From NCBI GenBank assembly GCA_024704765.1, contig JAKMXF010000309.1:349887-413886 (forward strand): 64,000 nucleotides of DNA. Direction: 5' to 3'. Made by a program: the position numbers and the translations under genes. Below, piece by piece: positions 9,575-21,057 of the stretch. This DNA is from Oopsacas minuta (Eukaryota > Porifera > Hexactinellida > Lyssacinosida > Leucopsacidae). The notes under the pieces are model-generated. The model had not been told where the DNA came from, made no database searches, and worked only from the letters and a program-made list of their open reading frames with translations. Within the stretch, counting starts at the first letter, position 1; each line of letters opens with the position of its first letter.

Positions 9575-12500
9575 ATGTCAGGGAGCTTGACAGCTTGTCT
9601 AGAAAGACTACAAAGAAATGGAGAGGGAGATAATAGTGATAAGGGAGATGATAGTGATGATGATGACGTATCATCTTCTAGCTCTGAAGCTACACAAGAT
9701 AATGAACTAGTTAGACGGATAGATGTACTGGAGAGAGAATTGGCTGTTAATCCTATGCAATATGATAAGCACTTGCAATTACTGAAATTATTGAGAGGTA
9801 AAAGGAACAGAAATTTGCAAATATTTCCATGTTATATATATATTTAACTTTTACTTGTATACGGATTAGGTTCACCAGATTTAGATAGACTTAGAGATGC
9901 CAGAGAGAGAATGCAATCTCAATATCCACTCTCAGTGAAACTATGGACTGATTGGCTAAAAGATGAAATTCCAATTGCTCAGATCAGTAGAGAAGCATTC
10001 TCTTACGTCATCAACTTATTTGATAAAGCTGTATCTGATTATCAATCTGTACAGGCTAGTTATATGAATACTAAGTGCATATGAACTAATATATGTACAG
10101 TCAATTCCCGTAATATCGAAGTCTAAAATTGTACAAATATGATCCCAAACTGTCAAAGTAACATATATATCATCGGTTATATGAAAGGTCCCTTGAGCTT
10201 CTATATTACGGGAGTTAACTGTATGTATTATTCAGTTATTTCTTCATAGATATGGCAGCTATACGCAGAGTTTTCAGCATCACAGATGCATCAGTGGGGA
10301 GAGAATGGTACCAGCATGCTTAGACAGGTGTATGAGAGAGCTATAGAGGAGGTAGGGGTACACTTCGGGGAAGGTGACAAGATATGGGAGTTGTATATTG
10401 CAATGGAGACCATGGTGTTTATGGGACTACAGGAATTACAACAAACAGATGGTGAAGATAAACAGGAGGAAATTAGAGAACAGGTATGGTACAATGGGAA
10501 CCATGGATGTATTTAATGTTATAATACTATTAGATATAACATTACATAGAGCTACACTACCTGTCTGTTGGCTGTACATTTTATCAGATATGTATTGTTA
10601 GGTGAGAGTACAGTATGATCATATTAGCAAGCTATACAGAATGAGATTATCTATTCCTATGATTCCTCATAACATCACTATTATACAAGCTAGAGAATGG
10701 GATACTGATGCTGTACCGGATGCTGATACACTCAGGAAGTAAACAAATAAATAAATCAGCGGTTCCTAACCATTTCACCCATAGACCCCTATACGCATTT
10801 TAACACATTCTGTAGACCCCTGCTATCGTCCATGGACGTTAGGTTGGGAGCCGCTGAAACAAACAATTATAGCATCTTATTTCCTAGAGTAGAAGATATG
10901 TATCAAACACTACTACCCCATGAAACAACACTAAACTGTACTAACAATAGAAATACTATAGAATTGTACAGAGCGTATATGCTAGCAGAACAGAGCATAG
11001 GAGCTGATACAGATAGAATAGTGTGTATGTACGAGAGATGTCTAGCTGCCCACCCACTAAATGAAGGGGTGTGGATAGAGTATATGAGGTATTGTGATAA
11101 ACAGGTGGTGAAAACCGCGAAATTAGAGAGTGTACATTTCCGTGCGATAAGGAACGTGCCTTGGTCTAGAGAGTGTTGGATAGGATATATGCGACATAGA
11201 GAGAAGTCTGGTAGTGCTGTAGAGGAGATAATGACTTCTGTAGTACAGATTAACTTCCCTAATGTAAGTAAATTGTACTCCTATATGCTTATTAGCTAAT
11301 TAACCATGGATGGTGGATTTCGTATATCTGCTTGGATGTTGATCTGAGGTCATTTTGAGAAACTCCTCGCTTGGTTGCTGAGGGATTTGTTTATAACTTA
11401 AATATAGGAAATCCACCATCCATGGTTAGATACCGAAAGAAATGCTCGGAGTTTGTATTAAAACAATCTCCCTCTATTAGTGTACAGATCTCTTAGAAAT
11501 TATCATAGAGTACATCAGCTATCTACTACGTAACAATACTAATAACAATGACGTCATATCTCATATAGCGAAGTACAGTGATCTATTACAGGAGAGACAA
11601 GGTATAGAAGGTGATTCTAAAGATAAATTGAAACAGATGATGCTAGAGTTAATTGTAAGGAATGGTGACGTCAATGAAGCTAGGAAACAATGGGAAGATG
11701 TAATATTACGTCATCAGGATGAGGTGTGTGATAGTAAATATAAATAAGCAAATAATTGTTATATTTTGCTGTTTTAGGTTTGGTTTTGGTTCAAGTATGC
11801 AGATTTTGAACGTCACCATGGCGACGTAGAACTAGAAAGGAATGTGCTACTAAGAGGTGTGGCTAATTCCAAACGTCCCAAAGAGCTCTGCGATAGGTTG
11901 TTAGAGTTTGAGAGGTTAAATGGTACATTGAATCAGGTTATAACTGCTGAAGAGAAATGTGTTATAAGAGAGAGTAAGGTATATATACATGCATAACAAC
12001 TCCTTTGAATAATTTCACGTTATAAACTTAAGGAAGTATAACATAACTTAGGTTTGTTAATTAGAATATTTTCATATTTATAGGTGACAGAATTCGCAGA
12101 ATCTTCTGAGGGATTATTCCAGTCACGACAGGTGTTAAGAGCAGCGAGGAAACGCGTAAAGAGAGGAGCAGAGCTGGTGAGTAGAGTTGATATGAATAAG
12201 AAGGGAATAAAGGGTAAGAAAATTATCAAAGAGAGAACTAGAAAAGTGATAAAAATCGCGGAATCAAGTGGAAGTGAAGATGGCGTCAAAAGTAAACAAG
12301 TCAGGAAATCTTCATATTAATTGTATATTGTATTAATTTATATCTATAACAACACTCCAACAGGTAAGAGATGTAACTATGGAAACTCCAAAAAAGGAAC
12401 AAGCCTTACCCCCGGTACAAGAGTCCAGTAGCGTTATGGATACGTCACAAGACCCTGTACCGCCTCAGGACCAATCCAACACTGTATTTATATCTAACCT

Positions 12501-13634
12501 ACCTTATGGAGCTTCTAGAGATAAAATCCGCGAGATTTTCGTGGTTTGTGGTGAAATCGTAAATATACGTTTAGAATCTAAACGAAATCAATCAGAATTT
12601 CTCGGATTTGGTTATGTACAGTTTAAAGAAATAGAATCAGTGACGTCAGCATTGAAATTAGATAGAACAATGATGAATGATAGATTACTGTATGTTACAA
12701 GATTTGTTTCTAAATCGTGTCCTATTGATATGCGACCTCAGAAATATGATCGAGTATTAGACAAGAAAACTTTGTATTTGAATAAACTGCCATTTGACCT
12801 GGATAGAGGGAAGCTGGAGGAGATTGTAGGGGGATATGGTGGGGTTAAGCAAGTACGGCTTATGACTACTAGGAAAGGTGAATAATCAAAAACAGAGATT
12901 CAACCCACTATATGCTTATTAGTTATTTACCCATGGATGGTGGATATAGTTAATCTGCTTGGATGTTTTTCTAGGTCATTTTGAGGCATTCCTCGCTTGG
13001 TTGGAGTGGGATTTATTTGTGTATACAGTCAACTCATGACATATCGAAGCTCAAGTAACCGCGATAATTACTTCGATATACCCCCGACGAGTATGTTACT
13101 TTGATGGTTCGGGGCCATATTTGTGGTATTTCTATATATCCGTGTTTGATATAACGGGAGTTTACTGTAACACAAAATAAACTAATCCAACATCCATGGT
13201 TTAATAACTAATTACATATATAGTAGCAATTTCTGAAATAATAATATTTTCTGTATATTACTATAGGTAAGGCAAAAGGATGGGCTTATGTAGAATTTGA
13301 AGAAGAGACTTCAGCAGCTAAAGCACTGCTAGGATTAGACCAGTTACAAATAGGAGATAATAAAATTTCTGCTTCTATTTCTAATCCTCCTCCCAGTAAG
13401 AAGAGAGATGATTGGATCACAAGGAAAGAGACAGGGGTTAAAAAGGTGGAGCATAAGAAAGAACCTATTCCTGAGCAAGGGAAGCCAACGCGGAAAGGTC
13501 TCCATGATCGTAAAACACAGGTAATGCTGCTACCAAGATCTGTGAAGTTACATACACAGGGTGATGTGGAAATGGAGCAAGAGATATCTAAAGGAATGAG
13601 CAATGAAGATTTTAGACAAATGATGAAGAAATGA
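9575..13634 (+). CDS. SART3: SART3/p110 U4/U6 snRNP recycling factor
   Basis: Nuclear RNA-binding factor that re-anneals U4 and U6 snRNPs after splicing and brings USP15/USP4 to the spliceosome. Ten exons: 9575-9797, 9870-10048, 10250-10483, 10602-10738, 10888-11263, 11481-11723, 11778-11978, 12084-12299, 12364-12877, 13267-13634, giving 896 residues (human about 963). Order: acidic Ser/Asp-rich N terminus; HAT repeats (WTDWLKDEI, IWQLYAEFS, HFRAIRNVPWSRECW, WFWFKYADFERHHGD); a basic linker with KGKK-type signals; two RRMs (VFISNLPYG... GFGYVQF; LYLNKLPFD... KGWAYVEF); and the C-terminal Lsm-binding motif MSNEDFRQMMKK. Exon 8 ends at a weak GTCAGG donor fixed by phase. Introns carry several MITEs. 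The start is the first ATG, opposite TGFBRAP1. Confidence 0.93.
10098..10221. mobile_element. Tc1/pogo-like MITE ('CAGTCAACTCCCG' family) in SART3 intron 2
   Basis: The ends CAGTCAATTCCCGTAATAT and the inverse ATATTACGGGAGTTAACTG are flanked by TA on both sides. Terminal CAGT/ACTG with TA duplication is typical of Tc1/mariner-pogo derivatives. It has no coding capacity. Confidence 0.8.
10757..10857. mobile_element. hAT-type MITE fragment in SART3 intron 4
   Basis: GCGGTTCCTAACC at one end and GGTTGGGAGCCGCT at the other form inverted repeats of the 'GGTTCCCAACC' type, seen at several sites in the window and typical of hAT derivatives. Confidence 0.65.
11283..11430. mobile_element. 'CCATGGATGG' long-TIR MITE in SART3 intron 5
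   Basis: AACCATGGATGGTGGATTT on the left is matched by AAATCCACCATCCATGGTTA on the right. The centre carries the family's shared TGCTTGGATGTTG and CTCCTCGCTTGGTT. Six copies are visible in the window. Confidence 0.8.
12908..13215. mobile_element. 'CCATGGATGG' MITE split by a second element, SART3 intron 9
   Basis: The left arm at 12908-13020 and the right arm at 13170-13215 (ATCCAACATCCATGGTTT) belong to the same family as the copy at 11283. They are separated by a complete TA-flanked pogo-like MITE. Confidence 0.75.
13026..13167. mobile_element. Tc1/pogo-like MITE nested inside another MITE
   Basis: CAGTCAACTCATGACATATC on the left and ATATAACGGGAGTTTACTG on the right, with TA at 13024-13025 and 13168-13169. 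It interrupts the element spanning 12908-13215, so it inserted later. Confidence 0.8.
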
Positions 13635-14004
13635 AGCATTGATTGGTTTGACTATTTAGCTGTTAATTAGCTATCAATTAGAGTTCATCTACTATAAGAG
13701 ATAATACGTATAATAATATACGCATTTATGCATTTGTTGCTTGCTATAGAACAACGGTTCCCAACCTGGGGTCCTTGGTGGTCTACGAACAACAGGAAGC
13801 GGTTTACAGAAAATATTACCTTCTATGGGAGGGTATCCACAGATTGTGTTTAAATTGGTATAAGGGGTTCACGGGTGGAAGAAGTTGCTGCTACAGGGGA
13901 ATAAATCTCCCATATTGGTTCGGGAAGGTTGGGAAGTATGCCTTGGGTAGAATGTTCGAGTTATAACAGCCTTATTCTTTACAAATAAATTCTAGCTTTT
14001 AATA
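13635..14004. other. Spacer with hAT-type relic
   Basis: The spacer between SART3 and the ankyrin/SOCS gene, both on the plus strand. Positions 13748-13960 resemble the hAT-type family (ACGGTTCCCAACCTGGGGTC with GGGGTTCACGGGTGG later). The 63-codon reading frame in it belongs to the repeat. Nothing else is recognised. Confidence 0.6.
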
Positions 14005-15320
14005 ATGGCTTGGAGATTGTACCCCCCAATAATATCACTAGTACTCAACTCATCAACATCACTAAGAAAAGTAGAAGAAGAGCTGAAGAAAGACAATTCA
14101 GATATAAACACAGTAGATACTACGTCACGTACTGCACTACACTACTGTATACTACAGGAACAAGGGACTGTTAAGTCTACTGCTTATGAATTGGAAACTA
14201 TAATGGATGATAGCAACAAAGGAGACTGTAGAGCTGCTAGAGATATGGCTGCAGTACAATGGTTACGGCTACGTAATGCTAGTATGGATGAGATTAATGC
14301 TTGGCCCAGAAGGCTAGCTATTGCGTATTTACTATTGTCTAATGGTGCTAATCCAAATGTGAAAGATTACGGAGGTTTGATTAACTGCTCACTTCACATA
14401 GCGGCTATACTTGCATGTATTTATACAGTAAACTCCCGTTATATCGAAGTTCAAAGGATCGTGACCGATGAAAATATGTTACTTTGATGGTTTGGGACCA
14501 TATGCGTATATTTAAGACTTCAATATAAGCGGGTATTTCAATATATCCGTGTACGATATAACAGGAGTTCACTGTATCTGCTTATACGTACTTGAATACC
14601 AGTATATGTGTCCTATAGGCTGGAGTATACTACGAGCTTGTGTACAGAAAGGAGACCTATTGCTAATACAAATCTTAATTCACTTCGGAGCTGATACGTC
14701 ATGTGCTAGTTTAACAGAAATAGCTTATAACAGAGGTAATGTATTATACTATTAATATCTATATAATGACGTCATTCAATTTATATGCAGGTAACATCCT
14801 ATGTTCCGTGTACATTGACAAACACAGTCTATCTTTGAAAGCTCAATGCAGAGGGACACTACGTCTTAACGGTTACGATCACAAGAAACTATTTGAAATG
14901 TTCCTACCCTCGCCGATGAAACTTTTCCTCAATTATAACGTGCTATTTCCTGGCTATGTTAAAAAGCTGATACCAATACGTACATTTACTGATCAAGATA
15001 TAATCACAAATAGGGTAAGGTATAATGACGTCATGAGTTTTATAGAATCACATGCTACAGAGGAGTTCTATATTAATAATATAGTATGTGAGAGCTCTGC
15101 TAGTTTGAAGCAAGATTTGGTTATGATAATGCATAAACTGTATAATGAAGATTGTTTTAAAGAGTTAACATACGAGGAGCCGCCCCTGCGAAAACCGCGA
15201 TATTCAATGGAGCAAGTGCCGGTTGAGAGAATGAAAAAGCTGGGTTTGTATCGTGATAAAAACTTGAAAGAACAGAAAAATAATAATAAAACTGGGCTAT
15301 GTAAGAAACAACGCTTTTGA
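14005..15320 (+). CDS. Ankyrin-repeat protein with SOCS-like box and C-terminal extension
   Basis: Three exons, 14005-14374, 14619-14735 and 14791-15320, giving 338 residues. Splicing with the phase-1 donor at 14375 joins GANPNVKDYG to GWSILRACVQKGDLLLIQIL and rebuilds one complete ankyrin unit; other weak units lie before it. Residues near 175-205 (SLKAQCRGTLR ... FLPSPMKLFL) look like a SOCS box: BC-box L-x3-C, then an L-P-x-P stretch. That would make it an ASB-type substrate receptor for a Cullin5-ElonginB/C ubiquitin ligase. An unusual basic extension of about 110 residues follows the box. ASB proteins normally end there. The SOCS call is by motif only. Intron 1 holds a pogo-like MITE. 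Confidence 0.7.
14426..14574. mobile_element. Tc1/pogo-like MITE in intron 1 of the ankyrin/SOCS gene
   Basis: CAGTAAACTCCCGTTATATC and the inverse GATATAACAGGAGTTCACTG, flanked by TA. It is the same family as 10098 and 13026, and sits entirely inside the intron defined by phase. Confidence 0.8.
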
Positions 15321-15380
15321 AATAATTGTAGATCACATGTATGTTTATATTTTTCATACTAAAACTCCAAATAAGTATTA

Positions 15381-15440
15381 TGTATAATACCCATGGTCCC
15401 TGTATAATACCCATGGTCCCTGTATACAACCCATGGTCCC
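15381..15440. repeat. 20-bp tandem repeat, three units
   Basis: Three tandem copies of a 20-bp unit (TGTATAATACCCATGGTCCC, the last one altered) in the spacer between the ankyrin/SOCS gene and SDHB, which converge here. Confidence 0.85.
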
Positions 15441-15553
15441 TGTATGTATACAACTATAAATGTATAGATAATATTTTTACATGATTGGTATATTATTAAT
15501 ATTAATATCACATGATTTATAGTGTAATTTGCTATAACATTATTATAGTAGTG

Positions 15554-16717
15554 TTACATTAACTTCTTTATTTCTGCTATAGCTTTTCCTGGATTTAAAT
15601 TCTTAGGACAAGTCCTAGCACAATTCATAATAGTATGACATCTAGAGGGATAACAATTATAATATATAGCATACATCCATGGTTTCTTTCTTATGGACAA
15701 ATAATTTGACGAAAGTGGTCTCCCCTATATGCTTATGAGATATGTAACCATGGATGGCGGATTTCTGTTATCCATCCAACCAAGCGAGGAGTGCCTCAAA
15801 ATGTCTTAGAACAACATCCAACGCGAAATCCATCATCCATGGTTAATATCTAATAAGCATATATGGGGATAACAAAATACCTGTATAGAGAGAATGGGTC
15901 ATGCAATTCTCGTAGTCTCTCCTCTGTATACTCATCTCTACTATCTATAATCCATCTGTAAGCCTGCAGGAGAGCAGCAGGTCCCAGATACTTGTCACTA
16001 TTCCACCAATATGAAGGACATGACGTAGAACAACATGCACACAGTATACACTCGTATAATCCATCTAGCTTAGCTCTATCATCTATACTCTGATATATTT
16101 GCTTCTTGCCTACACGTGTATTATCCTTACGTTTTAAATAAGGTTCTATCTCTTTGTATTGCTCGTAGAAGTGTGTCATATCTGGGACGAGATCTTTGAC
16201 CACGTACATATGTGGTAACGGGTATACCTACATATATTTTTAAAATAATGAGAACATGTTTCAGCTACACATGATGTACATCTAAATTAAGCATGCTAAC
16301 TGGTGGCATTTACTAAATACATTCCATATCCGTTGCCATGGAAACATAAGAGTTACAAACCTTGCATACATTAGAAGTATCAGTATTAATTTTACACAAA
16401 CAAGCTAGTGTATTTGTTCCATCTATATTCATAGCACAAGATCCACATATTCCCTCTCTACAGGATCGTCTGAATGTTAAAGTAGGGTCTATTTGATTCT
16501 TAATGTCTATGAGTGCGTCTAGCACCATAGGACCACATTTATCCAGGTCTAGAGTGTATATTTGTTGTCTGGGGGAGGTGCCTGGGGTGTCTGGATTCCA
16601 TCTGTATATAGAGAAGCGTTTGTTACGAGGTTTAGGGGTAGTAGCTGGTGCTGTTGAAAAACAGCGGATGAATGTACTCGTGATGTTTGTACGTAATATT
16701 CTTTGTAATTGATTCAT
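15554..16717 (-). CDS. SDHB: Succinate dehydrogenase iron-sulfur subunit
   Basis: Iron-sulfur subunit of mitochondrial complex II, passing electrons from succinate/FAD to ubiquinone. Three exons, 16717-16361, 16227-15881 and 15641-15554, giving 263 residues (usual about 280). A basic, Arg/Ser-rich N terminus ([16 protein letters not shown]) fits a matrix-targeting peptide. The [2Fe-2S] site is CREGICGSC plus a downstream Cys in NTLACLC. The [4Fe-4S] and [3Fe-4S] sites are [17 protein letters not shown] and [19 protein letters not shown]. The last exon is only 88 nt and restores the C terminus after DPFSLYR. The intron between exons 2 and 3 carries a complete 'CCATGGATGG' MITE. The start was chosen for the presequence; an upstream in-frame extension to 16783 lacks family support. 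Confidence 0.97.
15722..15868. mobile_element. Best-preserved 'CCATGGATGG' long-TIR MITE, in SDHB intron 2
   Basis: The 147-bp copy starts CCCCTATATGCTTATGAGAT and ends with the inverse ATCTAATAAGCATATATGGGG. Both arms continue inward through AACCATGGATG-GGATTT, so the inverted repeats are over 40 bp. It carries no coding frame. Confidence 0.85.
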
Positions 16718-17129
16718 TGCTAACTTTAGAAGTGTAATATATTTATGCCCCAAACCTATGAAAATATGATTATGCTGTTTCAACGAAAATGGTCCCCTAT
16801 ATGCTATTTGACCATGGATGGTTATTTAGTTTACCTGCTTGGATGTTGTTCTGGGTAATTTTTGAGGCACTCCTCGCTTACTTGGAGGGTCTCGATATAA
16901 CATAGCAGAATTCCACTATCCGTGGTTATAATTTAATAAGCACAACACCCTGTCCCACTTTTTTGAAGAATAAAATTGGGGTTAATATAATACTTGGTAT
17001 TAACTAATTGATAATTTTATGAAATCAAACAGGTTTGGTATATAAGCACGATAAGATGAGTACATATAGGATTAGTAGAAATTTTTATGAAAGTGATTTC
17101 TCGGTTGTTAATAGTAGTTACATATACTA
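16718..17129. other. Spacer upstream of SDHB with a 'CCATGGATGG' MITE at 16794-16943
   Basis: The SDHB 5' region and the 3' flank of the acidic gene. Positions 16794-16943 hold another copy of the long-TIR MITE (CCCCTATATGCTATTTGACC; inner CTTGGATGTTGTTCTGGG). The rest is AT-rich with nothing recognisable. Confidence 0.65.
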
Positions 17130-18508
17130 CTATATGTCATTACCAGGATGGGTTGATTCTTCGCTAGCTGGTGGTGGTTGTTCAGTATCAAAAATTTGAG
17201 CTATTTCTACTTCAGGATTACCGATGTCTTTTTCAGGGATATCATTTGTGATATTGTTATTCGAGACAAGCTCTTCTTCTTGAGGCTTAATTAGATCTGT
17301 GTTTTCTTGATCTTTTGTTGGGCTGGACTCTGTTATACTTGTAATTAGCTTCCCATCTTTCAGTTCTTCTGTGGAAGTATTCTCTGATGGATTTTCTGAA
17401 GAAGTTTCAACTAAATTTGCAGGATTTTCAGTAGCATATTCAGCCAAATTTTCATGATTTACTGAATCATTCACAGTCAATTCCAGATTATCCACACCAT
17501 TTGCAGCAGTATTATCTGCATTATTTTCAGCATTTCCTGTAGTATTTATATTCATATTAACATCTTCTACCTGTGTATCATCTATCAGCGTACTCTCCAA
17601 TTTCTCTGTAATATTTCTCTCATCTCCCTCTATTCCATCTAACTGTGTATTATCTAACTCAGTCTTTTCACTAGTCTGTTTATCCAATGCTACATCTTTA
17701 GTAGCAGCATCTAGCTCTATAGTGACATCACCAATCTCTGTGTTTAACCCTTGCTTTATACCAGTATCCATGGTGTTATCGGCTATATCAGGTGATATCA
17801 CTGTCAGCTCAGTATTTCCCTGGGTAGCTATATCTACTGTGTTATTTAATTCATCCATGGTGTCTTCTATATTGTTTGAAGAAGTTGGTAAAATTCTAGC
17901 AATCTCAGATGTTTGTTGATTATCGTCCATGTCAATAGAATCTGATAGGTTTGTATCATTCATAGAAGTGTTAGTATTCGCGTTTACAGGTTCGGGTTGC
18001 TCTATTTCCTGTGGTATTGATTTTGTATTTTCCTCTTTTGTCACTATACATTGAGGCTGTTCCAGTTTCTTCTCCATTTCTTGAAAAATATATATACATG
18101 TCAACTCTCGTTATGCCGTACATGGATATATCGATACCCGCTTGTATGGAAGCCTGAAAGTGTACAGATATGGTCCCAAACCGTCAAAGTAACATATATT
18201 TAATCTGCTATTAGAACTCGACTTATATCGAATTATTGCGGTCACTCCAGCTTCGATATAACTGGAGATGATTGTATATTAACAATTCAACTACATAAAT
18301 TCCAATTGTACATACCTGTATCTATGGCATGCTTATTAGCTACCATTAGTGATTGATCTTGTGAGTAGCCTCTCGAGTAATCGTGTGTATAGTGTTCACG
18401 ACGTGGGGTGGGGTCACACGTATTATCAGATGATTGGTTATCCTTCTGAGGAGCTCCTCTAATCTCCCTCACCTGTATGGATCGTGACGTAGAGCATATT
18501 GTACCCAT
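17130..18508 (-). CDS. Acidic low-complexity protein with acylation-type N terminus
   Basis: I do not recognise this 380-residue protein. Two exons, 18508-18316 and 18079-17130, joined in phase 1. It begins MGTICSTSRS: Gly2 with Ser/Thr at position 6-7 fits N-myristoylation, and Cys5 could be palmitoylated, suggesting membrane anchoring. Residues 10-64 are polar and basic. The second exon is almost entirely Glu, Asp, Asn and Thr (NTS, NTD and ENP-type repeats) with no predicted fold, and ends with a Pro/Glu-rich stretch (EQPPPASEES). This layout resembles membrane-anchored scaffold or AKAP-like proteins, but no specific homology can be claimed. The single intron contains a pogo-like MITE. Confidence 0.6.
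18097..18274. mobile_element. Tc1/pogo-like MITE in the intron of the acidic-protein gene
   Basis: CATGTCAACTCTCGTTATGC on the left; the right side contains CGATATAACTGGAGATGATTG. It is TA-flanked and more diverged than the 10098 copy. Confidence 0.65.
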
Positions 18509-18814
18509 CTAGCTAGCTAGCGTATATTTGTTATTGTTTACTTTATATTCATATTATATCAGTCGATACTAATTATAAGAACATGTACTGCTACTCCCAA
18601 AGGCCTTATTATAACCGTTACCCACTGTAATGGGGGATTTAGCAGGAACCGAAGAAATATTCGGTACATACCATTACGTTGCCTAGCAACATTACAAATA
18701 TTTGATCCATCAATTCATGAACAATGAATATATTCTCTACTACATATATATCACTAAGGTGTTCTCATATACATACTAACTCTATGATATATAAATAGGA
18801 ATGATATATGACAG
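18509..18814. other. Spacer with 'ACCGGTTATAAGAAC' MITE relic
   Basis: Between ATP6V1H (3' end) and the acidic gene (5' end). Around 18569-18660, ATTATAAGAACATGTACTGC and TATTATAACCGTTACC mark a diverged copy of the 'CGGTTATAAGAAC' family. Confidence 0.55.
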
Positions 18815-21057
18815 CTATTTGGTGACAGCTTCAGCGGTCTGTTTGCCCAAATACTCCCAGTTATGTACCATCATCTTCTGGATAGCTAGTAACGCCTCCA
18901 TTCTTAGACTGGAGTCTTCACTGTGCAAGAGACGCATTATAAGTTCCTTTGCTCCTTCTCTCTCAAGGATTGTTTTACCTAATTTCACAAGATCGTTAAA
19001 ACTGTAACAAATATAATCTGTAATACAATGTAACTGCTACAAAGGGGGCTGTGGAAACGGAGTGAAAAATAAAAAGAGCGAATTGCTAGTCCCATTTTAA
19101 TGTTTGTGAAGGTTTCACTGTAATAGCTTACCTCTGGGATAATATCGTACATATTGTCCTAAATCGTGAGCAGCAATAGATAGAACCTGATCATTCCTAG
19201 ACTCTTGCAGATAATTGATTAGTAAATAAACTATCTCAAATCTGTTCTCATTCAATCTAGGAGCACACTCCCTCCAGAACTTCTCACTACGATGTACAGG
19301 GGACCATTCAAGGGTCCCTGATCTAACCTCTGATACATACTCATCAAATGTACTGATGTCCTAGAATAGTAAAGTTATGATAAGTCCTTATGTTTCTATG
19401 GCAACAGAAATGGAATGCATCATAGTTAATTCTAAATTATTGCCTATAATGTGGATCATGAAGATGCGCAATTAGAAGCGCGTATATTGACAAATTTCGC
19501 GAACACCCAAGATAATACCTGTAATGTAGTCTCGAGTTGTGTGAAAACAAACATTGTATCATCAGTTAATTCGTCATCTTCTAGGTCCTGGTCTTTCAAC
19601 ACACTTAATTGTAAATGTACTTTCTTTTGTATTAGCGTTACTGCGTTCTTCTGTTGCTCTGATATGCTCTCTGGTTTAGATAAGAGATTGCGGAATGTAG
19701 CAACTATCAAACGAATTATCTATTGATTGAAATGAAGAGTAAATTACAGTGAACATCTACAAATGGGGTGTTAGGGACGTCAAAAATGCTACCTTGTGTG
19801 TGGAGGTTCATTTTAAGGGGCTAGGAATTCGCTCTATTTGTTTGTAGAAGTTCACTACTGGAATTTAGTTTAGTAACCAAATAGAATAATTACAAACCTT
19901 CTGTTTCGTAGAATGCTTTAGTATATCAGCTAGTACAGGTATAACATGATGTTCCTTATCAGTAAGTTTGATACACACGTTAGGATTGAATGATAGTAAC
20001 CACAGAGAGAATAATAAGTTGTATTGTAGTTGTAGACCTTTCTTAGAGATTAGCAAATCTATCATAGGTTTTATACTGAATTTCTTTATGTAATATACCC
20101 TGTATGTATCTGTACGTAGCAAGTACTGGAGAGCTACTGCACAGCTGGTTAGGTATTCAGAACTCTGCATACGAAACTGTTGTGTTACCCACTGTAGGAA
20201 TATATCTTTATTCTCATCTGGCATCTGGTAGTGTGCTAGCATTGTGAAGCGACCTGTTATAGATAATAATGTAATCATATAGTAATTTATGGATAGAGGA
20301 GAACGCGTCAAATATCAAATTATTCTACATACAGGAGGTTACACTATACTTAGTTTTCTGGTAAATACACACAGATACCTATCAATAAAGCAGCCATGTA
20401 TTGAACGAATGGATGTTTAACATTCAGTAGATTAACCAGAGGGAGTGTAGGGTCTACACTATCTTCCTGATTCATGTACTCTAGGAAATAGCGAATACGA
20501 TCCTTATCTCCTTCTATAAAATCGTGTATAAGTGCTAAAAAGTGTTTCAAATGTCTGTCATCTCGCATCTAAAAATAATTCGATAATTCAAATAAATATA
20601 CAGTCAACTCCCGTCATATCGAAGCTCAAGCAACCGCGATAATAACATCGATATAACAGATGGAATATGTTACTTTGACAGTTTGGGAACATATTTGTAC
20701 CATTTTAGATTTTGATGTAACGGGAGTTGACTAAACATATAAAAGTATAAATGTTACCTTTAACATCTTGAGGAATATTTCTACGTGTTTAACTCCATTC
20801 TGTCTTATCATAGTGTCCTGCGTGTGTGGATGATCTGCATTAACTAGTTCTGATAACTGTGAAGCTTCAGCTTTGCTAATAATTGAATTAGGTAGCGAAT
20901 TCCAATGTATCTTTCTGTCTCCATGGAGAATAGCTTCCGCCTCTTTAAGTAGTGAGTCTTCTATTGCAGGGGGTGATAACCCGCTCATGGTGTCTGGGCC
21001 AAAGTTGTTCCCATAGTTACCAGATGCGGGAAGTTTTTCATATTTACTTCCACTCAT
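18815..21057 (-). CDS. ATP6V1H: V-type proton ATPase subunit H
   Basis: Regulatory V1-sector subunit of the vacuolar H+-ATPase; it couples V1 to Vo and inhibits free V1. Six exons, 21057-20758, 20568-20379, 20253-19898, 19719-19519, 19360-19132 and 18978-18815, giving 479 residues (human 483). The armadillo-like HEAT fold is recognisable by [54 protein letters not shown] with [19 protein letters not shown] and [11 protein letters not shown]. The last acceptor was placed at 18979 because only that site continues the frame into PRGKTILE. The first ATG sits at 21057. Introns hold two 'CTTCCACAAA' MITEs and one pogo-like MITE. Confidence 0.96.
19028..19123. mobile_element. 'CTTCCACAAA'-family MITE in an ATP6V1H intron
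   Basis: CTGCTACAAAGGGGGC on the left and TTTGTGAAGGTTTCACTGTAA on the right form inverted ends. The body shares GAGTGAAAAATAAA with the copy at 37735. Confidence 0.65.
19745..19861. mobile_element. 'CTTCCACAAA'-family MITE in an ATP6V1H intron
   Basis: CAGTGAACATCTACAAATGG on the left and TTTGTAGAAGTTCACTACTG on the right, 117 bp, without coding frame. Confidence 0.75.
20601..20731. mobile_element. Tc1/pogo-like MITE in the first ATP6V1H intron
   Basis: CAGTCAACTCCCGTCATATC on the left and GATGTAACGGGAGTTGACT on the right. It fills most of the intron 20757-20569. Confidence 0.8.

Noticed and set aside
13775-13966. Plus-strand 63-codon frame downstream of SART3
   Set aside because: It lies in a hAT-type repeat.
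15381-15440. Possible CRISPR array
   Set aside because: The three 20-bp units are directly tandem with no spacers, and the genome is animal.
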